From: Himantopus leucocephalus
Lineage: Eukaryota; Chordata; Aves; Charadriiformes; Recurvirostridae
NCBI GenBank assembly: GCA_003993805.1
Contig: RSEF01000001.1
Location: 178,436,233 to 178,500,232, forward strand
Length of the DNA stretch: 64,000 bases
Direction of reading: 5' to 3'
Part shown: piece after piece, positions 1 to 14,080 of the stretch
Layout: each line of letters begins with the position of its first letter
How positions within the stretch are numbered: the stretch's first letter is position 1
The notes under the pieces: model-generated
Databases searched by the model: none
Seen by the model: only the letters and a program-made list of their open reading frames with translations
What the model was told of the DNA's origin: nothing
Translations under genes and position numbers: made by a program

Positions 1-3000
1 AATCAACAGAAGTTATACTATTTAAATGCCCTTTTGATCAGCTACCAACACCATTTACATGATTGCTATATTTGCCACAGTGACCTCTAAACCTTCCCTT
101 CTGGGTCAGTTTTCATTCATCTATGTTTACTGAATAAGGTAAAAAAAGTAGTTATTTTACTATTTATTTGCATATAGATGACAGATGAATTGAATTAGTC
201 CTCTGTAGCTCAAGCATACAGACTTTTTGTTTAGCAGGTGTTACCACTTTAAGCAGTTAGTTTTTTTATTTCCTCTTCCCATATTTTGCGGATTTCGTAT
301 TTTTCAGTAGTTTATTCTTTACTGCATGGACAAAGCCTTCATCGTATACCATCAAAGTTTATTAAAGTAATACTAAAGCACTATAAATACAGTAGAAAAA
401 TGAAATGTAACATTTACATTTACAGCCTGATTAGCAAAACCATAGTAATATCTGATTAGAAGATAACCCCTGTACAATCACTGGGCCAAATTCCAAAATT
501 TGCCTCCTTTTCTAGGCTAAGTTATTACTGAATGAAGTGTGTTTTCCTTGAAAAAGTCTGCATAAGAACTTTGGGATATGATCCCTTATGCCTAATTGAT
601 TCAGTGCTTTCCAGCAGGTGATCAAGAGCGGCCAAACTGGTTCCAAAGAAATGAATGGCAAATCTTCATTGGGAATGAAATCTGTCCCTTGTTCTCTGTT
701 GCAAATAACTAGGCTCCATTAGTGAATGGGAAAAAGGTGAAGCATCTGAAGATGTTAAAAAGTGTTAACTGGTATGAATGTTATGGTAGTGATACAGAGA
801 GAGATGCATACATTGAAAGATGAAATGTTTGAATATCTCCCCCTCCCAATTCTATTTTGAATCTCCCTCTCTTTTTTTTTTTCACATTTTCTTTTAAGAA
901 ATAAGTTACTTCTCTTTGTAGGAAGCAATTTGTTTCCTCAGTCCATGAATTTTAGCAGTCATTAGGTAGTGACATTTGCATTGTTAGCTTTCCAGAACGT
1001 GATGACCATGTAAATGTAAATAACATTCTGCGTGTTCATGCTGTTAGTTAAACAATGCACCACGGATTTCTACTTTTAACAGCTACTGTGGAAAAGTGGA
1101 CCAGGTGTGGAAAGCTGGTAGTTCTTGTTGATAAGACCTCTTGGACAAATCCTTATGTACGAAGTCCCTTGTTTGTCTGTCTTGTAAAAACTGAGGCCTA
1201 AATTTCCTTCACTTGCATCCAGGCCTAAAGCAGGTGTAACACATTGATGGCTGGAAATAGAAGGTGGACAATATATTGAAGGTTAGGGGTTAAGCTAAAA
1301 ATCGTGGTAAAAAGTTCTATGTCACGTTTATTTAATGATTTATCCTTTGTCATTTGCTCGTTAACTTTTGCAGCCATTCAATGTGAAGAATTTTCACAGA
1401 GGCAAAACACACAGAGCAGAAGTTAGATTAAGGAGGTGTGCTTTGAGCTGATTTCCAAAGGAAAGGAGCAACAAAAGTGCATTAGTGTTTCATGGGACTA
1501 CTGTCTTTGGAGAGTGTGACAAAAATTAGTTGAACTCCACAACTGCTCAGGGGTATGTGTCTGTCAAGGTAAACTGAGGCAGAAAATCTGGAGTCAACAT
1601 TAATTTTCGAAAACCAAAGCTTGGCATGACTTCTCATGGCCATATGTGCTGTTTAAGATGGAAACACTTCCATGGGAACGACAATTTTTATTCTTTTGTA
1701 GGCTGTATATTTTGTTCATCTGAAGTATCCCTGGTTTTACTGTTTAACTGGCAGAAAGTGGAGTGGAATTGGCTTAAACCCTGGCAAAAGAAAGGGAGCT
1801 CCTGGCCATCCAAGCAAGCCTCCTCCTGCTCATTTCCCCAACCTTCAAAGCCAGGAGATGACACCCTCACCAGACACATGGCTGGTGGTACCAGTTGTGT
1901 CTTGCACTTGCTGGGTCCCACTTCCCATAATGTCTGGACACATAGTGGATACCACTGAAGCCATAAAATAAACATGATAAAGCCATAAAACATGCTTGTA
2001 CATCTACAAAAGTCAGCATGTGATTCCAGGCATGAATATAAAGAATAGAAAAATGCCAGGATCAGGTGAGATGGGAGTCCATATTGTCCAGTTTCTGGTT
2101 TCCAATTATGATGGTTAGGGCAGAGCATACAAACAGCATGAAGAAGTACCTACACCTTGTACAGAATGAGATCTCAGCCTTCAGCAAACTGCAATTCAGG
2201 TTCTTTATGCAAACTATACCTGAAAGTATTTTCCTTTTTTTTTCCTTTTTTTTTTTCAAGATAGACAACTGCCCTGATTAACTTGCTCTCTACCCAAGTT
2301 CAAGAGAGTGTGCTCACTGCCATAGCCCAAACTATAAAACTCAGAGTCTGTGTTTAAACTAAGAGAGATATGTGCTTTGTGGTGAAACTGGTGGTTCTGA
2401 TTCACCATTTGTCAAAACCAGATTGCTGTCTGGAACACACTGCAGCTCCAGTGCAGTTATTCGCTTGGGACCTGGTACTTTGGAGACATTGTCAGGACCA
2501 TTACCCTGGACTTGGTCATAGATGTTACCATCTCCATCCTCATGTTTTGAGAAACAGACCCAATCTCACCTCTCTCAGGACCTTTTTTTGGTCTACACCC
2601 GTGGGGGTGACACAAAGCTCAACGAAACTGAGGAAAATAATAACTTTACCCAACTTTGTGTGAAACCTTTGAAGCTGACATTTGTCCATATACATGGCAC
2701 CTTTTCAAGGTGAGAGACAGCTGTGATCACGAAGGCAGAGATGTATTGATTTGAATTTACTAGAGCTGGAAATTACTGGTAAGAACCAGAAGCAAAAACT
2801 AGAAAGTCCTAAATTCACTCCAAAAACGAACAGCTTTCATAGTTTCTGAAAAAGTTTTTAAAAAGCAATAGATGTCTGTTTTCAAAAAGCTTTAGATATC
2901 CATTTTAATGGCCCAATGAATTTCAATGAATGGCCCAAAGAACCAGTTATTCTTGCAGGCAGAAACCACAACACAGTGTGTGATTTAACAGTACAAAAAT

Positions 3001-3860
3001 AGCCAAATTACCTCCCAACTTTGGGAAGAGGGTATGAATCCCACATCCCAAGGAATCAACCCAAGGAATCCTCACCACCAGGATTTTGGCTCCTCTAAAA
3101 TAGGACTCGCTAATCTCCTTTGATAAAGTTGTTCTGCTTTGTAAAACTAATGAACTGTTTGTTAAAGCAGAGGCTTCAGTGCTGGTCTCCCATATCCCAG
3201 ATGAGTTCTGTAAATGCTGGGTTACAGAGTCAATTTCTCCCTCATGCTTAGGCTCAATTAATTTTTAATTATTTTTTAAACAAAACAAACAATTTTGCAA
3301 CCAATGATCAAGCTGAGTGTTTGCAATACTTTCATAAAAATTTTAATTCTGCTCTTCCTGATCCGAGGATTCAGTTAGGGATCAGGCTGTATTTTTTTAG
3401 TTGTTTCAGGGTGGATTCTAAGCAAAGAAAGTCAAGTTTTGAATGAGCTCCTTTTACAACGGCATTTATACTTAGCGAAATACTGCTAATAACATTTAGG
3501 CGTCAATCTTGCAAAGACCTGGCTCTTTGCCAAGACCTGAAGACATGAAACGGGGCTTGTATGCAAGAAAGTCTGTCTGTTTTTTCCAATTATATCTGCA
3601 GATCTAATGAAAGATATGACTTCTCATTACAAACTTTTCCCTGTTTAACTCTAGGCTTTGAAAGTAGTCTCCTTGGGTTTAATTATAGCATGTAAATTTG
3701 AGCACACATATCGCTCTTCACAGGATCAGGGCCTCAGCAATTATCAGGGCAGGTCAGGTATTAAAAATTGTCGTAATTCCTTAGCACAGCGCTAAAAACG
3801 GCTTGATCTGCTGCGTTATGTTTTCGTGTACAGGTATCCAACATCTCGCAAGGAAAGGAA
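1..3860. other. unique AT-rich non-coding DNA
   Basis: No gene is supported. Open frames are at most 146 codons (minus strand, 1688-2128), are composed mostly of low-information residues, overlap open frames on the other strand, and match no family I recognise. A short run near 1568-1590 resembles part of a MIR SINE but is too short to call. Pyrimidine runs near 869-882 and 2231-2258 are simple low-complexity sequence. Confidence 0.6.
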
Positions 3861-3975
3861 GTATCCTTTTTAGATGGATTAACGGAGAGGTGGGGAAATT
3901 AAGCCCAGGCTGACACAGTAGGCAGTGGAGTACAGGTGCTGGATTGCCAGTCCTGAGACCCATCCACTGTTTTTT
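3861..3975 (-). repeat. decayed MIR-like SINE fragment
   Basis: Read on the plus strand, the segment follows the antisense layout of a MIR element: a 'gatgg..aa' block, a purine-rich 'gaggtggggaaattaag' block, then 'ctgacacagtaggcagtgg', and finally a 'ccagtcctgagaccc' block. That order matches the MIR core (fraction-of-consensus similarity, many substitutions), so the element lies on the minus strand. MIR SINEs are ancient tRNA-derived retroposons shared by amniotes and usually survive only as 100-200 bp relics, as here. No target-site duplication is visible. It could be a related CORE-SINE instead. Confidence 0.5.
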
Positions 3976-6200
3976 CCGACCCATCCTCTGCTCTTCCAAT
4001 CTTCACTCGGAAACACTGGCAGTTCTCAGACTCAGCCTTAAATGTAGGCTTTCAACAGCTGGCACTTCTCCAGTTTAGCACTCCTTTTCACACAACAACT
4101 CTCATTTTTAAGTATTGATGTGCAGAGTTAGCCTCTCTGGTGCCAGCTCAATTCCTACTCAATTCCTGCTATTGTATTTAAAGCTTTGATTATTGTCAAG
4201 TGCTATTGAGGGTTTCTGGTGATCCTGTAAAAATCCTCTTAATCAATCTGCTCTGGCTGCAAGTTGTTCACAGCTCTGATTAAATACATTGCATGCGTAC
4301 TCTATGACTATGTGACTACCAATCCATTTATCTATCTACAATGTATAAGTGTAAGTATATTTTTACACCCATATGGGGATATACACGACACACAAAGCAT
4401 ATGAAGGCATGTTTATGGCCTCAAAGAACATCACCACATCGCAAATGAAGTAACGGCGTGTAACTCGTTGTGTTAAAACCATCATAACTACACTGTTTGG
4501 TCATCAGAATTAACCTGATCATTCCATCCTATTTCTGTTGAATAGTTGTCTAATAATAGGATGCATCCAAATCATTTGTCAGACTACTGGCCCAATTCCA
4601 GCACTACTAGCAGCTATCGTTCTGTGTTAGGACACATTTGAATTAGTTTGCAGACGGTCAATACCTTCTTTATATGATTTTAAATTGTGATAATTTCATT
4701 TTGGACTCGCTTGCAGATCTTGCAGTGCAGATCAATATATTTGACCATTATTTCTCATCAAAGCACTCTAATTCCTTTCTACCTTGGAGAGACTAAAATG
4801 AACAATTAGCAAAAGATAGCCCAGCTAATATTATATATACTATTTTGAGGTTAGGGTTGCTTCATATTGAAAAGTTCAGACGTTTTAGGCCAGGAAGAGC
4901 GCAAAGAAATTGAAAACAGAGCTTCCAATTTTTCAGTTGTAGCATCTCTGGTAAATACATTTGTACAAGTCTTTCTCTTATATCATGGACTTTTCTTTCG
5001 CAGGATAGTAGGTAAGACATAATGTGTTTTATACTGTTGCTTATTAGAATAATGGGGCAGTATTTAAGTGCCTTGAACCCACAGAGGAATAATTTCAGCT
5101 GGATTTCTTCTCCATGGGTGTCTCCATTTTTGCCCCAGTGTCTCCTTGTCTCACTGCTCTGAGTGGGAATGGGGCACAGATTTTAGACTGGGGCCTGCCA
5201 GAGGAGATAGTCAGCAAAGCTGCTATTGCTTTCAGCCATGAAAGGTTGATCATAACGATATCATCAACTGATAACACTTTATGGAGCCCTCTCATAAACT
5301 GACTTATGGCGTCTTTCCCAATTATTTCTAGCTGGTCATTTAAAAACATGCAGAAAACACCCAGGTTCAAAAATGCTTTTTGGTAACCAGTTGAAGTTCT
5401 ATTAGAGAATATTTTTTAAATGTTTTGTTGCTACAATTTTTATAGGTATAAAATATTATATTTATAGTATACAGTAAAATGTAAATATGTTATATATATT
5501 TATTATATTATTATGTTTATTATATAAAATGCATACATTAAAAATACATTATTCATATTACAGATGATGCTTTTTGGCCAATATAGTATAACAAAGAATA
5601 CTTTAAAAACAGATTATGAAACCCTTATTTGAGATTTCAAAGATTATCGATCGCTTGCTAGTAAAAAGACATTGAACTTTGTAGAAGGCAGACTTTTCCT
5701 GAAAGTTGGTGGGTTGAAGATTTTAAGTGTTTTCTAATTATTGGTCCTTACTGATAATGGGACTGAGAAGGATTTTTCCCTCAATAAGGAGTGTAAGATA
5801 GGGTCTTTACTCCTACAAAGTGGGTGTACAACTCCCAGGTCACCCCTGTAGAAAACCTGCATGTAAAAACTACTATGTGAACTGCTGCATTTTGATGGCA
5901 TAGCTGTGCACATGTGTGGGAAAACACCATCTTCTGCTGAAGGGTTTGAAGTTCGTTATTTGGATGATCATTTTAGAGTGATACAAAGTATCTCAATTTC
6001 ACATTAGGCTGCTATTATTGAACCATTTTTTGGCATGATGTTAATAGCTTCCATTTTCTTAATAGCTTTTAGCAAACCAGTAAGCTCTTAGTGGCAATAT
6101 TTCGTCCTTCAGTTTGCAGCCCTATGGTTTTTGCTGTCATCATGTAAAAACATGAAAGATTAAGTCTGAGAGGTATCATTCTTGCAATTTTAAATGTCTA
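3976..6200. other. unique AT-rich non-coding DNA
   Basis: No gene is supported. The strongest visible features are AT-rich low-complexity sequence at about 5440-5556 and scattered short T runs. The open frames at 5095-5370 (minus) and 5114-5302 (plus) overlap one another on opposite strands and have no recognisable product. Confidence 0.6.
5440..5556. repeat. AT-rich low-complexity tract
   Basis: About 115 bases are almost entirely A and T, including a short run of alternating TA and repeated TTAT/TTATA units, with only isolated G or C. This is ordinary low-complexity DNA and no transposon boundary is seen. Confidence 0.75.
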
Positions 6201-6221
6201 TTTCTTCCCTGCAGTTTGTTG

Positions 6222-6375
6222 CCGGCGCTGTTTGCAGATTGGTGAGTTCGGTACATCAGGGCACCGCTGCTGGAAGGGGTGAGGCGGGGCGGTAAAGCAC
6301 CTCCGTCCCCTTCACATTTGAACTCAAAAGGCTTGTACCATCTCCACACCGCAGGTCCCGCTGTAGCCAGTGGCA
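6222..6375. other. CpG-rich island in AT-rich DNA
   Basis: Nine CpG dinucleotides fall between 6222 and 6360, including a GCCGGCGC core and a GGCGGGGCGG run that fits a GC-box (Sp1-type) pattern. The surrounding kilobases have almost no CpG. An open frame covers the minus strand (6176-6376) but shows no known domain. Possibilities are a regulatory element, a promoter of an unannotated transcript, or a younger GC-rich insertion; nothing in the sequence decides between them. Confidence 0.35.
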
Positions 6376-9300
6376 CACTCAGTTCAGCTGACTTGCAGGC
6401 CTGTATAATGATCAGATAAATTGTTCCTTGGAAGAATTTGTGTCGCTTCAGCGGCTAGGATGACAAACCTGACTTTGACAACAACCACTAAAACACCCAG
6501 GTTAAGTTAGCCAAATCCTACTATTAACACTTAAAACTTTACTGGAATTATCACTGGAATATGAGCTAGTTCCCCTTTTTCAATGCTGCCTTTAAATCAA
6601 GGGTAGCAGGATGAAAATTTCACAGATAGTATTAAACCAGGCTAATTAGGTCTGATAAAATGGATCAGGCAATCATTTCTGGCTGAAAATTTAGTGTAAG
6701 GCTGATTATTAAACTAGAAATATCCTGTTGAATCACAATTTTGTTTCTGACTCTCTCTCTTCGTTGAAGTCAGGTGTATGTCCCTCTGCAGATGTTAGCG
6801 GTATAGCAAAGACGCTCCAATGAAAATTCAGATGAAACATGGGTTTTCAACAAGGTTGAAGAGGAGCCAGTTATATAGAAAAAAACCACAGTTTTGTTCC
6901 ATGTTCCATGATCATCCATGTATTTCCAGGTTCTCTATTTGCTAACTGTACTTTCATCAAACACCTCCTATTCATGTATATATATGTGCAGTAAATGGCT
7001 TTTGTATCTGGGAAAATTGAGATTTTTTTTTTTTAATATGCTGCTTGAGATTTAGTTCCGTGTTTTATTTTAAATCCCTCTATTACCAGAATTCGTATTC
7101 TGGATAAAAATTTTTGAATGTTAGAGGATTAGAACTGAAGACCTAAGTAAAATGCAATGGCTTTCACTTTGGTTAATTATTCTTCTTTCCAAAAAGTTAG
7201 GCAGGAAAATGTTAGGTATGCAGAAATACTGGACAAGTCTTAATTTGACAGTATTTTGTGAGGGAAGATCTTGGAATCAGATTGTGTGTGTGTGTTCATT
7301 TTTTCTTTTCCTATATTTTAACAAATCTTAAAGCAGAGGCAGAGACTTAGGGACAGAACATCCTCAGGTGAATTTCGAAGGCATGAGACATGGTGAGAAT
7401 ATTAAGATTTTTCAATGTTTGTTACAGTTCTTGAAATTGCCTGCAAAGACAGTATTTTCTCAGTAGAGTCTTGCAGTCTGTGTAGTCTCAGAGATGTATT
7501 TGTTTAATTCACTGAAAAAAAATAGTTTAAACAGCTTTCTTTCCTCTCTCCCTGTTAGCAATTCAGATTCAAAATCCCAAGGATCACAGTTTAACTTGCA
7601 GATTCCAGATTAAATGTACATGCTTGACGACCGCAAAACCTTCTGTTTACTTTTAGAAGGAACAAAATTTATCTAACATCACCAGAAATTAGTACTCATT
7701 TTCTTTTTTAAATTTGCTTTTCAAGCTCTCAGGCAGCTGATACAGTTGTAGGATATAATCTTCCGTGTAATATTCTCGTTTCTGTTATTTTCATTGCTAA
7801 GATTATCACAGAATTGGCCTCAGAACTCAAAACATACCACATCCTTTTATATTTTGATTTTGCTTTGAACTTTAAGGTACGCATGGAAGATACTGGAATT
7901 CTTTGGGTTTCTTTAGATGGGGAAGGATATCTAGCGGAGCATGAATTTCTTTTAAAACTAAGAAATTTTTCTTATCCTCCACAGTTGTAGCTGCTGATTT
8001 TTTTCAGACTGAGGTGTGTTTTTTCAATTAAAATACCAGTGGAGTGTAATTTCAGAAGTGCTACAGTGGAAGTGCATGTTACATTTATTTGCCATTTCTA
8101 CTCGTGCTAAAAAAAAATTATTAATTTTAGAAAATTGTGGTTAGGAAGATGGATCTCATTTCTTTTGCAAGGAATAATTCCTGTACAATTACTTCCCTGC
8201 TAGACTCTATGGAGCTTATTCAGTTGAACATCTGCAGAGCACCAAAATCCAAGATGTAAAATTTAAGGGCTGTGCTCATCACTTTCATTTGTGAAGACAG
8301 TTGTACCTATAACCTGGTTTCACAGCGTGTTCTTTAAAACTCCTAATCATCTAAAATCCTAACACTTTGTATTGCTCCCTTGTTCCTATGAGCTTAGACT
8401 GGGCACCCAAACACTGTCCATCTGAAGATCCAAATTCTATTAGGTCATCCTTCCAAAACTGATTCTTAGCAGGTACTTCTTACATAGATCTCAAATGCTT
8501 ACAGCAACTGACCATAGCTAGTTTTTTTATTTCCTGAGAGCTGACATGTAGGAGAAAAGTGCATTATTGTCATGAGAACAGTTCATATATCTCTGCCAAC
8601 TAAGTCAACAGCAAGGATTATGTTAATCGCTTTCACTTTATAAAAATATGAAATGATTGGTGGAAGTGCCTCTCCATACAAGGACTCCCTCTCCTCTCCT
8701 GTGTTTTGAAATTCAACAGCTCAATTGCCACATAGCTGGATGAATTAAAATGGACTAAAATGACACATGAACAAACTGGACAATTTTCGTATTTTAAGGT
8801 GTTACCCAAGATATATCGTCTGTTGATGGAATATCTGTACCCAAAAATGGGAAAAGTCACTTTGCAGTGTTCACAGGGTACTTGCACACTCTGAACTCAA
8901 TCTGACCATGAGGTTGCACTCCATCTTCACAGAGGATGTGATTTTCACAACACATTGCGATGTTTTTCTGGTCTAAAATGCGTCGGAACAGTTCAAATGG
9001 TTAGAAAAATCTGTACCTTGAAGACATTTCCGCTGGTGTTAACCACAATAATGCCTGTCCTCAGGGACACAGAGCTCTCCTGAAAAACATATTTATATTC
9101 AGTATGTTTATATTCAAGCTTTTGTTTCTCATTTTCAAAGCTTGTAATGCTCTGACTGCAGGTGTTTCACACTTGAACCACTGTCAGAAGCTTCTATTAC
9201 ACTGCTTGGCACATTGGGATTGTCTACAAACTTCTGCGTAAAAGTCTAAGGTTTTTCAATTTCTTGTTTTCAGTTCCAAATACAAAATATTTTTTTTAAT

Positions 9301-9420
9301 CTTGCTTTCTGTAATAAATGCACACAGTGCATCTTACTTTCCCAGGAATGTGATATATCCTTGTATGCAATCTTCAAAGCAGGAGTAGATATCTTGCTAA
9401 AAAATAAGCTACAGCTTAGC
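6376..9420. other. unique AT-rich non-coding DNA
   Basis: I see no gene, no intact repeat and no RNA gene. There is a short TG run at 7283-7295 and several short T or A runs. The minus-strand open frame at 8633-8887 has no recognisable domain. Confidence 0.6.
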
Positions 9421-9491
9421 TTGCTGGGTTTAATGAAGGAGTCACTGTGTTGTGCAGGAGGTTACATTAGATGATTATAATAATCTCTAGT
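9421..9491 (+). repeat. possible CR1/L3-like LINE 3' end scrap
   Basis: The stretch 'gtgcaggagg' followed by a decayed 'acattagatgattataataatctc' block resembles the conserved 3' terminus of CR1-type LINEs, which reads roughly gcaggaggtcagactagatgatc and ends close to ggtcccttctgg. The match is short and degenerate, with no coding part preserved upstream, so this may be a chance resemblance. CR1 copies are commonly 5'-truncated, which would explain such a small piece. Confidence 0.35.
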
Positions 9492-12400
9492 GAGCTCAAA
9501 AATCTATGAATGTAAAAATATACAAATAGAAATAATATATACATATATGTACGTAAATAATTTGCAATATTTTTTCCACTGAGGGAAGGAATGAAGAAAT
9601 AGTTACACATAAGAGATACTTGTGATGTTGTGTAACAGATCACCAAGATACCAACCACAGCATTCGTAAACCGTGGTGAGGATTGTGGCATATGTTCTCA
9701 GCACGACAGAGTAATAAATGACTACCGTAATTATAAAACAGATACAATGAAGAGAACAAATCAAAAGGTCTTTAAAATAAATAGCACTTCTTACTCATGT
9801 TTAAAGATAAATTTTGTCCAAGGAAATCATACAGATTTTTTTTTTTTAAGCTAACCAGAATTGTGTAATGAGCTCGGTGCACGTTACAGAAATCTTTGTT
9901 TCTTGTAACAACTTCACTGTGGGAAGACCACAGGATACAATAAACCTGTGGACTAATTTAGTATTGCAAATCTTGGGTTCCTGAAGGGAAAAAATGCCAC
10001 TTATTTTAACAGGGAACAGAAAACTAGTCAGAAATAGACCTTGACATTAAGTTTCTCATGCCGCTTCATGGGTACTTGAGAACTTGATTCTTCTGCATTT
10101 TCACAGGGGAGGTATTAGTGACAAAATTAGCTTCAGCATTCATTTTTGCTTCATGATTTTCATACATGACCACATTGTAGCTAACAAAAAGACCATTGCT
10201 GTAGATACAGTTAATCTAATATCTTTACATTATCCATGGGTATTAATGGAATACGATTTCCTGTTTTCCATTCACGTATTTCAGAGGAGGATTTTTCCTT
10301 ATAAATTCCAGTGGCATGAAGTTGCTGTTATTAGTGTTCAGTGACCTTGTACAGCAGCGGCTCTGCTTTTTGGAGAGTGTAATAGATTTTCCTAATTGTG
10401 GCACATGGAGCTCCAGAGTGTGCCCCTTGACACGTCGTCTGGTAACTCGATACCATGTAGAGGCACTGGAGGATGCTGAAGCTGCAGCAACATCAGGAGC
10501 ATCAGAATAAGCAGGTTGCAGGGTGTGGAGGTGAGCACTCATCCTATGAAACAGAATGTTTCTTCTTTGCCATTCACAGATGTGGCTGAACTCAAACCAG
10601 ATGAAGGGGCTGGATGTAAAATCTTCTGACATTTTCTTAATTATTTTTTTTTCTGCAATTAGAAATTTGTCTACTTCTTTAGCCCCTGTTATATCAGAAA
10701 TCAGACACTAATATTACTATATCCATCTCCATTCTATTTATTGTGACTGCTATTATTTTTATTATTTTTATCAGTAAGGTTGTTCTGTTTCAACTGAATC
10801 ATTTTATCCTCTAATAAAACTTCTCAAAAATAAATGGCACAAATGAAAATAAACTCTGAAAAGAATCCTTCGGAAATAATTTATGATCACAGTGAATGGG
10901 ATTTTTGAATGTGAAGTCATAACACTTTTTAGAAGTTCCTCAGTGGCTTACGGGCTTGGATGCTGCCTATAACAGTGAGTTAGGAGCTGCGGTTCTGTGC
11001 TTGAAGGTGCTCAGGAGTTTCTCACATTTAATGGGAGTCGGTGGGTGAATCCTGTGTATTTGAGACAAAATCAGTTGTGCCTGAGTCTTACACTGTAATC
11101 ATGGGTGATACACCTCCCCAAATCTTTAAATTAAGTAGCTAGGACATGTAATGAAGTTTCTCTGCAAATGACTGTCTCTTTTTCTCTTTCTCCCTCTCTG
11201 TGTTGGCAGTAGACACAGCTTAGCCTAAAACTGATGACTTCTGGGGGGCTAAATTTAGGTCAAATGAATACTACCCTGCCAGCATCTGTCCCTACAGCTA
11301 AAACACTTCCGAACCAGCATGCAGAGCTCCCGTGGACTCACCAGGAGTTACCAATACTTGCCCACAGACAAAATGTAGCCTTGATGTACCAAATGACTCT
11401 CACACTTTGTCTTAGAGAAACGTCCCAGGCTTTCTCCTCAATACATAATTGATCTAAGTCTCACTTTGAGCGCCCCGGATCCTGCAGAGCTTTCATTTTC
11501 AGTTTATGGCCTGATGATTTTTCTCACTGAGGGAAGTTCCCTCTGACTTTCAAGTTGTTAACACTTTTTTTTGCATGTATATTCACACTTATTGAATTCT
11601 CTGAGTGCCTGATTTATAGATTTGTCCTTCTTGTTTAGGGCTTACCATTTTCTAAGTCTCTCTTTCTTGTCCATTTGAAGACTCTGGTATTTTAGTTCAT
11701 TCTCCTTTGTTTCATTTCAAGAAATTTTACTTCATTAAAGGGGAAAGTTGGATTTTTCAAAAGCACCAGCATGGACCTTAATTACCATTCCTATTTCAAA
11801 TAATGTATTAGATCAAAGATTGAGGTTCATCTTGTCTATCTTGTCTGTCCCCAAGTTACTCATGAAGGTCTACACTAATTGGATACACTCCTTTTATAGT
11901 CAGTGAAGAAAGATATGAACTTCTAGACAATCTAAAGATAGGCGGAATGAATCATAAAACATTAAATGCCATCTATCTTAAACACCTATTTCAGGCTGGA
12001 AAGAGTAAGAAGTTTCTCTCCATTGGTTATAGAGGAAGCCTAGAAATGCAGCTAGGATAACACGAATAAGTTTCAAATGGCTAAAGTTAGATATGATGAA
12101 TCACACAAGGTATTTGTGATCTGTTTGGAAATGTACTGAGAAAAAAACCACCCAATCAACAACAGAATTTTTTCCTCAATAACTTTGTTTTCATTTATTT
12201 CTCTTTATATTGTAGCTCTGCAATGTTGCAGGAGTCTTTGGACTTACTCTTTTATATTAAGATGGTGTTCAGGTCAGCTCTTCTAAGACAGACTTGTGGA
12301 ACAAAAGGGTGCCTCTGGAACTTTCTAGAGGACAATTACTTAGATATATTTTTTAAAAATTTTGAAACTTGAGAACTGAAGAAATAAAGAAGATGAGCAA

Positions 12401-13859
12401 TGTTCCAAATGGTGCAAAAATGGCTGTGTGCAATATTGTGTTTGAGTTTAGAGGATAAAATTCTAAGTTTTGACTTGAAGAGTAAAGGGATATGATTATT
12501 TTTCATTATGAAAGCCAGTATCTGAGTAGCGAGAAATTGGTAGGCTTTAGATCAGATAAGTTCCTAGGAGTTCCCACTGAATTCCTTATTAAATGTGGAT
12601 TTTAATGCCTATCCTGAAGCACGCAGATTTAAAACATTGCATTTAAGTTTCAGAGTTCTTCAGTTCAATGGAGCAGAACAAAGTGATGCATGGGGGGGAC
12701 CGATAAGAAGAACTTCAGCTACAAGCTGTGAGTTCAGCACGTGCAAGAGATTGAGAATAAAGATCTGTGTGCGCTGCTGACTGGTCTCTCAATGTCTGTG
12801 AGTCACCAGCTGGTCCTAGCTGGGGCAAAGCCAAGCAAGTATGTGGCAGAGAGATTCCCCACAGGGGAAAAGAACTAATGGGGTATCTGTACAAGGTACT
12901 CGTGAAAGAAATGAAATATTAAATGCAATTCTGTTTCCCACAGTTTTAAGCAGGAAGAGCCCAACCAGACGGAGGTGCAAAGGAGTTTGTTAGCGTAATC
13001 AGGGGAATAAATAAAGGAAATATGAGCAAAGACTAAGAAGGTGGAAGGGGAAAGTATTATTTTCCATACATCAAGAGGGCTCGTATGTTGGGTAAGGGAG
13101 ACCTGTTCAGTGTAAAGGAGAAAGGGTTTGCTAAATAACATGTACATTTAGTGTTGCTGAAACTGAACTTAATTTGAAAATGAGAAGAAAGTTCACACAT
13201 TAAAACAGGACACTGGCACAGCTTTTCAGCACAAACACTGGTGGGAAAAACCTCAGTAGTTTAAAAATAGCAATCTGATCCATTTATCAAAAGGCTTGTA
13301 TCACACAAGTATCTGTGCTGACCCACAAATCCTCTTCCTCTCGTACCTATTTCCTATATCGCTCTCAGTTGAGCTGACATATGTGTCAGCTGTTTATCCT
13401 CCTGGCATTTTATGGTTGGTTTCCCTGCTTTTCTTCCCTGCTATTTTTATTTTTATTCTAACCTTTTATTTTTGGAATACTGGTCATTTCCTATTTCAGA
13501 CATATAGGTGTATTTGAATTGTGTAAACATTTTTGTGTTATTCTTAGTTTTATTAATTTTCCTTGTAATTTCCTTGCCTTGTAATTAGAGCAGTATTTTA
13601 ATTAAAGAGGGCTGTAACAGTTTTAAACATAAGACTGAAGAACAAGAAACACTCTCCATCCCAGAGAACAGGCTAAACTGCAGCTTATGAAAAAGTCTGA
13701 GTAGTGGGGTGAAGACAGAAATCTACAGAAATTGTCTTGGGTGGGAGCTGTTGGAAATCTTTATCAAATGCATGCATCCTTATAGCTGGAAATGACTAGG
13801 TCCTGTCCTAACAGAACAAACATTATTTTTCAAGAATTCACACGAGGTATCAAACAACA
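9492..13859. other. unique non-coding DNA
   Basis: No gene is supported. The overlapping opposite-strand open frames near 10243-10632 and 10316-10510 have no known domains. A good acceptor-like tract ends in CAG at about 10579, but no matching donor follows at exon distance, so it is not called as an exon. Other small frames (11234-11452, 12595-12780, 12875-13147, 13296-13517) are unrecognised. Confidence 0.55.
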
Positions 13860-14080
13860 TGTGTTACTTGACTGCCACCTCTAATTTGAATTAGTATAAT
13901 TTTAACGGTAATTAAACTGTGATAAATTAATGTAACTTGAAGAACTGAATTAGCTCTCCAGAAAATAGCTAATTTGTCTGTATTGAAAGATTGTCATTGC
14001 ATTTGCAATAATGGCTAACCCTCAAGGGGTGTCAAAGCTCTAGGGATAAACACCACTTTTAGATCAGCACATTTCTCAGC
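13860..14080. promoter_or_regulatory. candidate cis-regulatory stretch (homeobox cores)
   Basis: Several homeodomain-type AT cores (AATTAG, GTAATTAAAC, TAAATTAATG) crowd into about 200 bases, next to a moderately complex sequence free of repeats. Such clusters are typical of conserved non-coding developmental enhancers in vertebrate gene deserts. This is inference from motif density only; AT-rich DNA produces such cores by chance, and conservation cannot be seen here. Confidence 0.15.
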
